A stretch of 64,000 nucleotides of DNA from Panagrolaimus kolymaensis (lineage: Eukaryota > Nematoda > Chromadorea > Rhabditida > Panagrolaimidae), in contig JAJQJQ010000010.1 in NCBI GenBank assembly GCA_028622995.1, positions 3,720,001-3,784,000 on the forward strand. The letters are read 5' to 3'. The notes under the pieces are model-generated. The model saw nothing but the letters and a program-made list of their open reading frames with translations, had not been told where the DNA came from and searched no databases. Position 1 is the stretch's first letter. Each line of letters opens with the position of its first letter. Shown one piece after another: positions 13,279-24,180 of the stretch. Position numbers and translations under genes: made by a program.

Positions 13279-14692
13279 ATGAATAAAGGTGTTTCTTTAT
13301 TTTCAATTTTAATTTTGTTTTTGATAACAGAAATAGCTGCTTCAAATTTTGGTAATAAGCTTTTTCATTAAAAGAGATTTTTATGTATTTTTTTAGCAAC
13401 TCAATGCTTTCTTCCAACTTTTCATAGAGGCATATCCAATGCTTCACCCATTGCTGAACTTTGGAATGTTGGACCGTTTGATTGTTTAACATATTGTATT
13501 GTAAATGCTGGAAAAACGGGAGTAAGATTTTAAAAGCTCAAAAGAATTTTTTGGAAGAAAAATGGATAAAAATAACTTCTTTTTTTAAATTTAGGATGGA
13601 TGTGCATCAGTTGTTTACCATCGTCGTTTTTCCACTTGTCAACTTTATGGACATGATGGAAATTTTGATGGAGCTAAAATAGTTTTTGCAACTGGACATG
13701 ATTATTATAACCGAACAAGTTATGAAGGAATTTGTCAAGATAGACACAGTAAGTAGAAAAAGAAAGAAAAGGAAGGCATTGTTGTTGCATTTTCGAATAA
13801 ATTATTAAACACTTTTCTTATTTTTAGCACCCTCTCGAGGTTATGCCCAACGTCATCATCATCCAAAACTTCATGGAGTTAAACAACAACAAAACGATGT
13901 TGCTGATGCTGCAATTGTAAATACAAGCCCAAAAGTTTCATTTGGTTCTCCAAAAGCTTATTATCTTTTTTCAAATGAACCCAAAGGAGGTAAAGAAAAA
14001 AAAAACAATAATGTTGTTTTCATTTTTGATCGGTTATTTTTTATAGAATGTTCACGGCGACAAAAAATGGGATATTTTGTTATGAAAGATTATGAATTAA
14101 CTAAAACTATTCCAGTTGCAATTGTAAATGGAATTGATCGTTTTGCATGTTTAAATTATTGCGCACAAAATATTGTAATAATTTGTTTACCTTCCAATAA
14201 TTGAATTCACTAATATTTTTAGAATGCTCACGGTGATTTTATGCGTTGCATCCTCATTTCATATGATGCTCGAACAGAAGAATGCCAATTGCATGATGAA
14301 AGTGCTAAAGAAGCTGCATTATTTACAAGAATTGAACCAAAACAATATTCGCTTGTTGCAGAAAAATTCTGTTTTGATCGAAATTCTCGATGCCCGGATG
14401 AAACCCATTTGAGAGTGATCCCTGGTCAAGATATTAATGATACACCATTACACACATTTACTCATATTGAATCTTTGAGAGAATGTACGACCGCATGCTT
14501 TGAACATCCACTTTGCAAGGTAATAATATTGCTACTCTTTGTTTCAACAATAGAAACAACAACAAAACATTTTAGACTGCCATGATGCAAGCAAATGCGT
14601 GCAGTTTGTATCACACAGATTTAAAATCAGATGCTGATCTTTTACGCCCTGCCGCTGGTAGAAATACTGTTATTGTTGATTGTAAATGTTAA
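13279..14692 (+). CDS. Secreted PAN/apple-domain protein
   Basis: Seven exons were read: 13279-13351, 13397-13521, 13595-13748, 13828-13989, 14047-14174, 14223-14519 and 14576-14692, giving 351 residues. A signal peptide (VSLFSILILFLITEIAAS) precedes a Cys-rich protein. The pattern C...GPFDCLTYCIV...DGCASVVYHRRFSTCQLYG is the PAN/apple signature (paired Cys, then a C-x-L-Y/H segment). It recurs around ECSRRQ...FACLNYCAQN...FMRCILISYD...CQLHD and again at SLRECTTACFEHPLCK...NACSLYH. That makes about three PAN-like modules, with a His/Gln-rich linker after the first. PAN modules bind protein or carbohydrate; in nematodes they are common in extracellular matrix proteins. The specific ligand is unknown. 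The gene is convergent with DBT, with 272 bp between stop codons. Confidence 0.88.
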
Positions 14693-14964
14693 CGTTTATT
14701 AAAGAGAAAATTAATAAAATAATCTTTTGGTTTTCAATGACAAAAAATAGCTTAATAATGGGTTTAGATTAATAGATACATATACGTTAACTTATGAAAT
14801 TAAATGAGAAAATTGAATAACACCCACAAAAAATCATTACTGTAAAAAATAACATAGCTTCATAAGATCCAAAAAGTTTCTTTATTACAAATACAAAAAG
14901 TTTTAAAGTACAATGAGAAAATTACTAATTCGCATCTAATTGTAAAAAGAAGTCAAAATGATTT

Positions 14965-16865
14965 TTAGCAAAGTTCAGTCATCATAAAAGCAGGATTTTC
15001 TAAATATTCTTTCAAGAGATTGCTAAATCGAGCAATAGTAGCACCATCAATAACACGATGATCAGCGGCCCAAGAAATTTTAACAATATGAGCAGGATGA
15101 ATCTATAAAAGGTATGAAATTACACAATGAATTGGAACAAAAAGGTGACATACATTATCATTTTTATCAAAACGTGGCAATTTTTGAATTCTTCCAATAG
15201 CACCAATTGCAACTTGTGGAGCAAAGATTATAGGTTTAACATAAGTTCCACCAATCTGCAAACAAAAACATAGTGTAAATAACTTTTATGACATTCAAAA
15301 ACTTACAGCTCCAACATTAGATAATGTAAAAGTACCACCAGATAAATCTTGCATTCGAATTTGTTGTATCATTCCAGCTTCTTGTAAACGGCTCAAATCT
15401 TCAGCAATATCCCAAACAGTTTTTTGTTCACAGTTTTTGATGTTTGGCACAACTAAACCACCAGGTGTATCAATTGCTAATGAAATATTATGAGATGCCT
15501 AAAAACAGAATTTGTGTATCAATGTAATGAGAGAGAGAAAACCGACTTTGTAAATGATGTTTTCATGTTTATCATCAAGCGAAGAATTCAAGATAGAATA
15601 TTTTGATAAAGCCATTGATGTTGCTTTGATAAGGAATGGCATATAGCTTAGTTTGATTCCACGTTCTTGTATACGATGTTTGAGAGATGAACGAAGTTTC
15701 ATGAGATTATCAAAATCAATTTCATCATCATAACCAAAGTGTGGAATCATGAGAGCTTCTGACATTGACTTAACCATGGCACGTTTATAACCTCGAAGTG
15801 GAACAGTTTTATCTTGACCAGGAGTGATAATAACAGGAGAAGAAGTTGATGTCGATGAAGAAGGTTGATGAAGTTGTCCAAGGTGTTGAAGAATATCTTC
15901 TTTTAATACACGACCATCTTTTCCTGTTCCTTTTACTTTACAAATATCAACCTGGAAATAGTAAGTGGTAAAAGCGAAATAATCATGTAATAACAGCTAT
16001 AGCTCAATACAAACATAACAAAAAGTTTACCTTATTTTCCATTGCAATACGACGAACAGATGGAGTAGCTAAAGCTTGAGCATGTCTACCAGAATCTTGA
16101 CAATCTGTCGATCCAATTGTTGATGTTTCTTCTTTTTTAACTTGTTTAGTTGCTTGTCCTTGAGAATCCACATCTATTGAAACTACTTCTTGTGAAGATT
16201 CTTCTTCTTCCGTAGCATCGGTTTCAATATCAAGTAAGAATGCACCAACTTTTACCAAAGATCCAACATCATAATGTCTAAAAATAAGATTTGGTACGAT
16301 TAAAGCATTTTAAAAGAGTGACAAACAGGTTCTTGATAACACCATCATATAAGACGCCGATATTTAAAAAGTTTTAGGACAGTGCTAAATTTCTCACTTT
16401 TTTGAAAAAGTGTCTCTTTTGCCAAAAAAATCAATTGAAAAAAATGGCAAAAGAGACACTTTTTCAAAAAAGTGCGAAATTTAGCACTGTCCTAAAACTT
16501 TTTAAATATCGGCGTCTTATATCTTGAAGTAATTGTAACAGCAGCTTTATCACTTTGAACTTCACAAATGTTATCAAATTGTGATACTTTATCTCCAGGT
16601 TTAACATACCTAAAAACGAAGCATATTACTTTTTGTTTTTTAGATAGAGCAAGTTTTTACCATTCTTTCAATTCAACTTCAGCAATACCTTCACCAATAT
16701 CAGCTAATTTGAATTGAGCGATTTTTGCAAGATAACCTGAAAAAGAAATTAAAATTAGCACCATATAAATGAAAAAGATAAAAAAAACTTACTTGAAGCA
16801 TGAAAAGATCGAATAAATTCATGTTTGAATAATTTTGAGGTTTGACAAACAAAACGATGCAGCAT
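14965..16865 (-). CDS. DBT: Branched-chain dehydrogenase E2 (lipoamide acyltransferase), interrupted by a hairpin insertion
   Basis: E2 core of branched-chain ketoacid dehydrogenase: it accepts the acyl group on lipoate and transfers it to CoA. Minus-strand exons: 16793-16865, 16661-16736, 16327-16609 (interrupted), 16031-16277, 15547-15951, 15307-15498, 15154-15255 and 14965-15102. Without the insertion they encode 447 residues. A transit peptide ([11 protein letters not shown]) precedes a lipoyl domain with [15 protein letters not shown] (lipoyl Lys71). A peripheral-subunit-binding domain follows ([12 protein letters not shown]...[12 protein letters not shown]), then the catalytic domain with the DHRVIDGA active-site motif. 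A 172-bp palindromic element sits between TSRY and DGVIKNL. Read through, it ends translation after about eight extra codons. I see no GT/AG pair that removes it cleanly. The gene could be a broken allele, be rescued by unusual splicing, or vary in the population. Confidence 0.93.
16347..16522. mobile_element. Palindromic MITE-like hairpin element inside DBT coding exon
   Basis: Two 78-bp arms (16347-16424 and 16445-16522) are inverted copies with one mismatch (16394 against 16475) around a 20-base A-rich loop. The surrounding coding frame needs one copy of ATAT at this point, so the net insertion is 172 bp. This fits insertion at TA (or ATAT) with target duplication, as for Tc1/mariner-type MITEs. 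The arms begin TAAGACGCCGATATTT after the TA. No transposase is encoded. The near-identical arms suggest a recent insertion or a structure kept by copying. I noticed no second copy in this window, but I did not search it exhaustively. Confidence 0.9.
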
Positions 16866-17916
16866 TATAACGACCCCTACTGATTTCAAGAAAAAGCTTG
16901 TAAAAAGAGTGAGCTCAACTTTTTAACGCATTCGCTACTTATTTGCTTTTGAGGGTTAGAGGTAATTTGCATAATTCACAAATAGTTGTGGCAAAATAAA
17001 TGAAAAAAGAAAAGAAAGAGTGAGTTTTTATCGAAACACTAGGCAAGAAGCGGCGCTCCGCGCCGTCATGTCTATAGTATTACTAATTTTTATTTACAAA
17101 AAAAAACTTAAAAATAATGATTTTTACGTTGCTATTCCATTTTTGTAAAACTACGGCAAAGAAGTACGATAGACTAAAAAACAATAGTGTTTGGGGCTAA
17201 TGTTACAACCTCGAGTAACAAATAATTCTCAATTTTAATTTATTGACGAAAACAAAGATAAGATTGTAACAGCACAATTGAAGTCAATGATAAACAACTA
17301 AAAAAAGTAAAAACAAAAAGCAGTGATCGAGGATGCACGGATGATACAGTTAAGTTGTAATCGGGATGGGAGCCAGATAGGTTTAAACAAAGTGCAATGA
17401 TACAATAGAAAATCATTGACCCAAATTATTACAATAGTTTTTTGTTATTTTCGACTAACAAACAATTCGATGGCAAGTAAACAATTAATGAATGATTATA
17501 AAAGTGCAGGTCATTGCTTTCATTTAGTATTTTTATTAAATTATTTGCTTTAGTTCCTATCTATTACAAATTGCTCTTTCTTCAAAATTTTATAAAGGTG
17601 AGTTGTCTGATTTATTTATGCGGTGAATCGCAAGGTTATTGTTAGATTTCAAAACTTGTGTTTAGAGAATGTGGTTTTCATGGAATAATTTTAAGAAAGC
17701 TTTTTAGTTTTAAAGTTCGTTCATTAAAAATGAGAAGGTTTATTATCTATTGGTTCTAAAGCGAAATTTTTTAGTTAGCTGCTCATAAAAGTATTGCATT
17801 TTTTTTTTTGAAACGAGATTGTTCCAATATGTTGTTTGCTTTTATCGCTCTATATTTTTTGTTTAAATAATGGTGTAATATATTTTTAAAATTTCAGGGT
17901 TTCCAATTCCTTAACC
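16866..17916. promoter_or_regulatory. Divergent DBT/PDHB intergenic region (probable shared promoter)
   Basis: About 1 kb separates the DBT start (minus) from the PDHB start (plus). An acceptor-like AATTTCAG at about 17890-17897 precedes the PDHB ATG by 19 bases. A GC-rich inverted repeat, CGGCGC-TCC-GCGCCG, stands out at 17051-17065 in otherwise AT-rich DNA. No coding frame was recognised. A shared promoter is inferred from the head-to-head arrangement of two 2-oxoacid dehydrogenase subunits. Confidence 0.5.
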
Positions 17917-19137
17917 ATGATTGGGGGAAATAGTCGGATGATTTTGAAACATGCCCATTATGTTAGATCTTCTTTCCGATGTCTAGCATCCAATGCTCAA
18001 ACTATGACTATTCGTGATGCATTGAATAGTGCTTTAGATGAAGAAATTAAACGAGATGATAAAGTTTTCGTAATGGGTGAAGAAGTAGCGCAATATGATG
18101 GGGCTTACAAGGTTGTTAATAATATTGTTTGAACCATCCTAAAACTTAATATGCTCCTTTCAGGTGACCAAAGGATTATGGAAAAAATATGGAGATGAAC
18201 GCTTAATTGATACTCCTATTACCGAAATGGGATTTGCTGGTATTGCTGTAGGTGCTGCGATGGCTGGACTTCGTCCAGTTTGTGAATTCATGACCTTTAA
18301 CTTTTCTATGCAAGCTATTGATCAAATTATAAATAGTGCTGCTAAAACATTTTACATGTCAGCTGGAAGAGTAAATATTCTTTGAATTTTTTGGGCATTT
18401 AATATCCACAAACTGTTATAGGTTCCTGTCCCAATCGTTTTCCGCGGACCTAATGGCGCTGCTGCAGGTGTTGCGGCTCAACACAGTCAAGATTTTTCTG
18501 CATGGTTTGCACATTGTCCTGGCCTTAAAGTTTTAGCCCCATATGATTCTGAAGATTCTCGAGGCCTTCTTAAAGCAGCTATTAGAGATAATAATCCAGT
18601 CGTATTTCTTGAAAATGAAATGCTTTATGGAACACCTTTCCCAGTGACTGATGAAGTTTTGAAAGAAGATTTTGTTCTTCCCATTGGTAAAGCAAAAATT
18701 CAAGCTGAAGGAAAGGATGTAACTATTGTTACATATTCTCGTGGCGTTCAACTTTCTCTTGATGCACATGAACAATTAAAAAAAGAAAATATTAGTGCTG
18801 AAGTATGTTTTAATATTCTTTAATATTTGTAAATCGAATATTTTAGGTTATTAATCTTCGTTCACTTCGTCCATTAGATTTCAAAACTATCGCACAATCA
18901 GTGAAGAAAACTCATCGATTAGTTATTGTTGAATATGGATGGCCATTCTGTGGAATTGGAGCAGAAATTTGTGCACAAGTTGTTGAATCCGACTGTTTTG
19001 ATTATCTTGACGCACCAGTACTTCGTGTAACTGGAGTTGATGTTCCAATGCCATACGCAGCCACTCTTGAAGCCAATGCTTTACCAACTGTAGCACATGT
19101 TGTTAAAACAGTCAAAAAATCCCTTAATATTTCATAG
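17917..19137 (+). CDS. PDHB: Pyruvate dehydrogenase E1 beta subunit
   Basis: Beta subunit of the E1 heterotetramer of mitochondrial pyruvate dehydrogenase, which forms the ThDP site with E1 alpha. Exons 17917-18111, 18164-18370, 18422-18802 and 18847-19137 encode 357 residues, the usual length. A basic N-terminus ([11 protein letters not shown]) looks like a transit peptide. Family blocks are nearly unchanged: [77 protein letters not shown] and [16 protein letters not shown]. The C-terminal half contains [11 protein letters not shown]. These blocks fit PDHB and exclude the BCKDH beta subunit, which lacks them. The gene is divergent from DBT and convergent with the TMEM68-like gene. Confidence 0.97.
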
Positions 19138-19651
19138 GTTTAGTGAATCTTTGCAGGTTAACATCCTTTTCCATTTGCAAATGAAAATACTATAGTGTTT
19201 TTTATACCTTTTACTTTTTGAAATTAGAGCTATTATGTAGATGTTAGCCGGTTATTAAATGATATAATAAAATTGTTTTATTTATTTCACTATCCTGAGA
19301 TTACTTTCTCTATCATTTCGCATAAAAAATACTTATATTAACAAGCACAACAATGAAGAAAAAAACTAAATCATAAAAATAGAACTTTGGCATAAAAGAC
19401 TACCGGAATCAATAATAAAGCAGCCACGAATAAATGTACAAAACCCGATAAAAATGTAAATATACAATATGTTGGCAATGTTCAAATTATCGTGCAAGTA
19501 AACATACATATCCTCATGGATATGTAAAAAACAAAAAAAAGTAAGTGCATTTCGTTGAAAGCTTCAACAAAATAATAAGGCACTAATAGAGATTATGCTT
19601 GAATTGATTGTATGTATAACTAAAGTTGATAGAATTCAATAAGTAGTGATG
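19138..19651. other. Convergent intergenic region (3' UTRs of PDHB and the TMEM68-like gene)
   Basis: 514 bases between two converging stop codons. ATAATAAAATTG near 19264 could serve as the PDHB polyadenylation signal. AT-rich, no coding signal. Confidence 0.5.
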
Positions 19652-21182
19652 TTATAAGCGATCGACGGAGTCGTCATTATCAATTAATTGTGGATCGTTT
19701 TCATCATCATCTGTTAAAGGATCCAGCATTCTTTCATCTGTACGACTTTCACGTGAATTTTGACGCTTTTGAAAAGGAATAGTTTCAACTTCTCCTATTG
19801 CACGTGTCATAAAGGTTGTTTCATTAATAAGCCCATTTTCTTGTGATGGTGCAGTTGTATCTCCACCAAGTAATGGTATTTCATTTGAAGCTGGACGATT
19901 ATCACGAAACCGTTGCCACATACCACGGAAAATGCTGCCAGGCAACCTTTGATGCTGGCGAATGAGATCAGCGACCTGTATATATGATTATAAAAGTGTT
20001 TAAAAAAAGAGAGCTAACTTTTTCTTTTACAACATGCTTGACATGCTCAGGAAGAGTACCTTCAGGAAAAGTTATGGGTTTGCCAAGATGTGTAATCATT
20101 TTGACAGGAAATCCACCATAAATTGGACAAAGGGGAAGCTTTGTTTTTTCATAAAGACCACGGAAGCATTTTCTTCCCCATCGTGGAGTACGGAACGAGT
20201 CTCTGGAGTTTTCCGTAAACAATGGAATGACAGGCTAAAAGCATATTATAAATGGTTTTAATAATCCACCATGATTTACCGTGTTAGCACCAATAATAAC
20301 TTTTGCAAATCCCATTCGTTTACCCCACATAATTTGATAATTAACCGGATTAGAAAATAAGGCTTCTCGAACACCACCAGGTGCAATAATTAATAAATTT
20401 CCTTCTTTAAGATTATTCACACAATCTTCTACGGTGCCAGGAGTAACACAGAAGACTTTACACATTTTACTCCAAACTAAAAAAAAGTTTTATATGGGCC
20501 TAATTTAGAAAAGAAAATAAAGTTACAAGGAATTTTGAACACAAATTTATCCGCAACAACATGAAGAGTACGTTTTTTAAATAGAATACATTTTGCGATA
20601 AGATAATAAATATCGATGGGAAGAGTTCCATGATACATAACAAATAATGCAGGACCTTCTTCAGGTACATTCTCAAGGCCATGACATTCATAGCCTGAAA
20701 AAGCATAATAAGTAATACATAGGAAACGAAAAGAAAAAAGAAAGTGCATTTTTTATTATCGAATAAAAGAAATAAAATTAACGAACCATGCCATAAATAA
20801 CCGACTCCATCCCAAAAGGATGCAATACTTGTTCGAGCCCCGTCCCAATAACTTGAAGCATATGCTTCTCGAATTCTATTACGTAATCCATAAATATGAA
20901 GAAATATTACACAACCATAAATGAAGAATAATAAAAAGATAGGCAAAACAAAAAGAATAAATATTGGCAAGAATAACCATAAAAGATACTAAAAATAAAA
21001 TAAAAGTTTTAAGTGAAACAATTTAAAAAAAATCCAACCTCTAAATAATCAAGATCCCAATATTCTAATACACTATTAACCCATTGAACAAAGGAATCAA
21101 CCCAAGGTTGCATAAACTCCGGCCAAGCCATATTATTGAGTTCAGAAAGCAATGAATAAAGAAAATTCAAAGAATGAGCCAT
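19652..21182 (-). CDS. TMEM68: TMEM68-like membrane acyltransferase
   Basis: Putative ER membrane acyltransferase. TMEM68 relatives are reported to make triacylglycerol independently of DGAT1/2. Minus-strand exons 21039-21182, 20787-20988, 20527-20694, 20280-20476, 20019-20234 and 19652-19975 encode 416 residues. A long hydrophobic stretch (LFLPIFILFVLPIFLLFFIYG, residues about 52-80) anchors the protein. The acyltransferase HxxxxD box is MYHGTLPIDIYYL (His near residue 136), and the later block is IIAPGGVREALF. WGKRMGFAKVIIGANT and PVIPLFTENSRDSFR also fit this family. The C-terminal 100 residues are a polar, acidic tail longer than in the human protein (324 residues). The ATG at 21182 was chosen because an acceptor (GGTTTCAG) lies about 50 bases upstream; in-frame sequence further upstream lacks an ATG. 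Confidence 0.92.
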
Positions 21183-21632
21183 GAAGTCGCCGCCCACGTA
21201 AAAGAAATGCTTGGACGCAGTGACGGCAACGTCACTGAAACCATGATAAAAAATGAAATAAAAACTTTTTTTCACACTAATTAACTTGTGTTTTCACTAT
21301 TTATCAGTTAAAAAACTTTATCAATCAATAACAATATTTTTTGTTTGTCTGTTGATTTTGACAAAGTGAAATTGAAATAATAAAAATAAAGTTTAAGGAC
21401 GAATTGACCCGTTAACTGCTCTCTTTTTTTTCATACACTCTACAATAGATAAAAAAAACTTTAATTTCTAATTAACACGTTACTCCTCGGATAAAAAAAA
21501 ACACATCAATGAAAGACAATAAATATAAAAAAAAACACGAAATAAAAATGAACTCGCTTTATAAATTAACTTTTTTGGTAAAAAAATGAACGAAACATAA
21601 AAGACCTAAACTTAAAACCAAATAAACATATA
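21183..21632. other. Intergenic spacer upstream of the TMEM68-like gene
   Basis: AT-rich region between the 5' end of the TMEM68-like gene and the 3' end of COA1, both on the minus strand. A probable trans-splice acceptor for the TMEM68-like mRNA lies near 21235. No other feature seen. Confidence 0.45.
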
Positions 21633-23312
21633 TTATATTTTTGGATTCGGATTATCATAAACAACAATATTCAATTTCGGCGTTTCCAATTCAAGCAGCT
21701 TTATTTCAAATTCATCTTTTGGATCTTTTCGAACAGCATGAACATTTAAAAAACCTTGTGCAAGCGTACCAGAAACAGGAATGCGAAGCTGAAAACAAAA
21801 ATATAATAGAAAAAAATGATGGAGGGTTTACTGTATTATTTTTTTATGCATCTTTTTCTGCGCTTTTTCTATTCGCTTTTTTATCAATTGTATTTTTTCC
21901 ACTACAAGCCATGATGGTTCCTACTCAAATAGAAGAAGAACAATCAACACCATGAGTCAACCAATTTATTATTGCTGATTAAGGAAAAAATTGGCTGTTC
22001 TTCAACGCAAAAAAAGTTAATGCCTTATTTTATTTTCGAAATCCTGCGCAAAAATAGATAAATGAATCATAGTGGGAAAAAACTTTTGGGGTCAACAACA
22101 TTGGAAAAAATCATTTGATTTAGTTTTATAAATTTGAAGAGAATATTGTTATTTTTTCCCCATCATGAGTTAACACAAAGCCTCAAAATATATTAGAAAT
22201 AATAAAAAAGCTTTTTTGATCGATATAAAAAAATTTCAAGTACATGCGCAAACGTCAAAAAAATCAAAATGCACAAAGTTCACAACGTCTCTCTAGTGTA
22301 AAAATAATTTCAAAAAAACCTTCAAAGGAGCGTCGCTTTTTTTTTGCGCTTCGATAACAAGCAGCAACAACAGCAAAAAAATAAAACTTGAAAAGCCGGT
22401 TGTTTGCACTGTCGCTTGTGTTATCTATTACAAAGGAGAAAATCAAACGATTGTTGTTGTTTCTAATGTTTTTATGTGGCAGCGAACATAAAAAATATTG
22501 ATGGTACCAGTCGAATATGCGCGTGGCCATGCTCATCCTAAAACTTTTAATTCCCATTTTATATAAAGTTCATCTTTGAGCTTCGAAAATAAAACCTAAA
22601 AATATCTGCGCAATTATTTTTTTAATCTCAATTGTCTATGTTTAATTTGTCATTTACCCATCATTAACTTTTTTTTGTTGTAAGAATGCAAAAAATTGAG
22701 AAGGAAGTAAAGGTATCAACTTAAAAAGACTTCAAAAAAAAAGAAGAGTCATCTTCACACAATAGTCTCCAAAATTGTTTCAAGGGCTCACTTGTTTTAG
22801 GAGTTTTTTTTTGAGACATAAAAAGCATAGGACAACTTCCCCAAAAAAAGTGTACTGACGCACTTAAACGCAGTTTGAAATTGACTAAAAAGCGACGAGT
22901 CCAAAAAGAAGAGTGAAGCAAAGCGATAAGTCTATGAAGAAGGGCCATTGTTTAAATAAAGGAATAAGAAGAAAAAAGCTATAAGAATTTTTTAAAACTA
23001 GGCGCATGCATCGTAAATAAGTTTAAATAAAAAAGAAAAATTTTAACTTACTTTCGAATCTGTTTCACCAACATAATTATGACGACGATCAGCGAGATCT
23101 GGTTTTCCAACAGTAATAGGAGGTCTTAGAAGTTTTTTGACACCATCGTGATTTCCAATAATTTTGAATGTTTCAATATAATGAGGTAAAGATCGGACAC
23201 GTTTTTGATATTCTCTTTGAAGCATGTAGATACTCATTGAACCAATAACAAAAGTTCCTCCAGCAAATGTTATCAGCAATGCATGTTGTTGAGCTTTTTG
23301 TAATATACCCAT
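21633..23312 (-). CDS. COA1: Cytochrome c oxidase assembly factor COA1 homologue
   Basis: Small mitochondrial inner-membrane protein related to TIM21 that helps early COX1 assembly. Two widely spaced minus-strand exons: 23052-23312 (87 codons) and 21633-21788 (51 codons plus stop), giving 138 residues. Near the N-terminus is one membrane segment (ALLITFAGGTFVIGSMSIYM). It is followed by YIETFKIIGNHDGVKKLLRP-PITVG, aligning with the human stretch around HPEAQEALGPPL. Exon 2 begins LRIPVSGTLAQGFLNVHAVR, matching the family LKIPVSG block, and ends IVVYDNPNPKI. The split is phase 0, with GTAAGT and TTTTCAG borders. The 1,263-nt intron is about twenty times longer than most here. I saw no convincing gene inside it. 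Confidence 0.88.
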
Positions 23313-24180
23313 GTTTTAAGAAATGTTGTTGTAATTTGATATCAGGTTATAGAAGTTCATAAGTCGTTGATAACTAAAAAATATCCCATATATAAAAAGT
23401 GTTGTAATATATTGGCACGTTTATTAAAAGAAAAAACTGTAAAAAAGCGGAAGATGATAATAGTCTAACAATCAGATAAAGCTTTATCAAGCTCGTCCAA
23501 TCTTAAAAAGAATAAGAAGATTTGCATTGCCATAAAAGTTTGGTTTAAAATTCATATGCTAATCGAAAGCACAAATTAATACATATTTTTTTAAGTTTTA
23601 GCAATATGGAACAAAGAATAAAAAAAGCTTGAAACAAAAAAGGAAAGGAGTTAACCGCTGGAATAAAGAAGCAACAATGAAAATAATTTTAAAAAAAACA
23701 TTACTAAGCAAAGCTTAAAAGGATAAAAAGAAACATGAGTGCCATTATGATATGTTATGAAATTAATTTAATCACGTTTTAAAGAAATATAAAATTGTTG
23801 ATTAAACGAAAAACATGTTGAACCTTGCAGCTGCAGCTTTAATCAAGCAAGCAAACGATGAAACTTTTTATTCGATGACATGTAAAAATTCGCTCTAAGA
23901 TTTTTGAAATAAAGTCAACGAACTTTTTTTAGTTTGTTTTTTTTTTTTTTGAAAAAAACTTACTTTTGCTTTCATCTTGCTTCTTTGTTTTGGGGTTTCT
24001 TTTAATCCATATAAATCCTTTATCTATTTTATAACTTTCTGCTGAATCACGCAATATTTTACTTCGCTATCGATCTGATTTTACTTGTGTTAAATTCACC
24101 GCGTTTAAATTCATGCATTCGTTTTCTATCTTTTTTTTCGCTTCTTCTAAAACTTTATTTTTTCAGCTCAATCAAACAAG
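23313..24180. other. Divergent intergenic region between COA1 and MRPS25
   Basis: AT-rich promoter region between divergent mitochondrial genes. An acceptor-like ATTTTTTCAG ends near 24166, 14 bases before the MRPS25 ATG. No coding signal. Confidence 0.45.

Noticed and set aside
16347..16522. Reading the DBT palindrome as an ordinary GT-AG intron
   Set aside because: Candidate donors (GTTTTA) and acceptors (ATTTAG) inside the arms leave arm sequence in the mRNA with an in-frame stop.
17917..19137. First read as the BCKDH E1 beta subunit, given the BCKDHA and DBT neighbours
   Set aside because: Conserved blocks such as [16 protein letters not shown] and [11 protein letters not shown] fit PDHB, not BCKDHB, so the locus does not hold a full BCKDH set.
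22721..22948. Minus-strand frame starting MALLHRLIALLHSSFW inside the COA1 intron
   Set aside because: It looks faintly like a transit peptide, but it has no splice context and no recognisable domain, and lies in an intron of the same strand.
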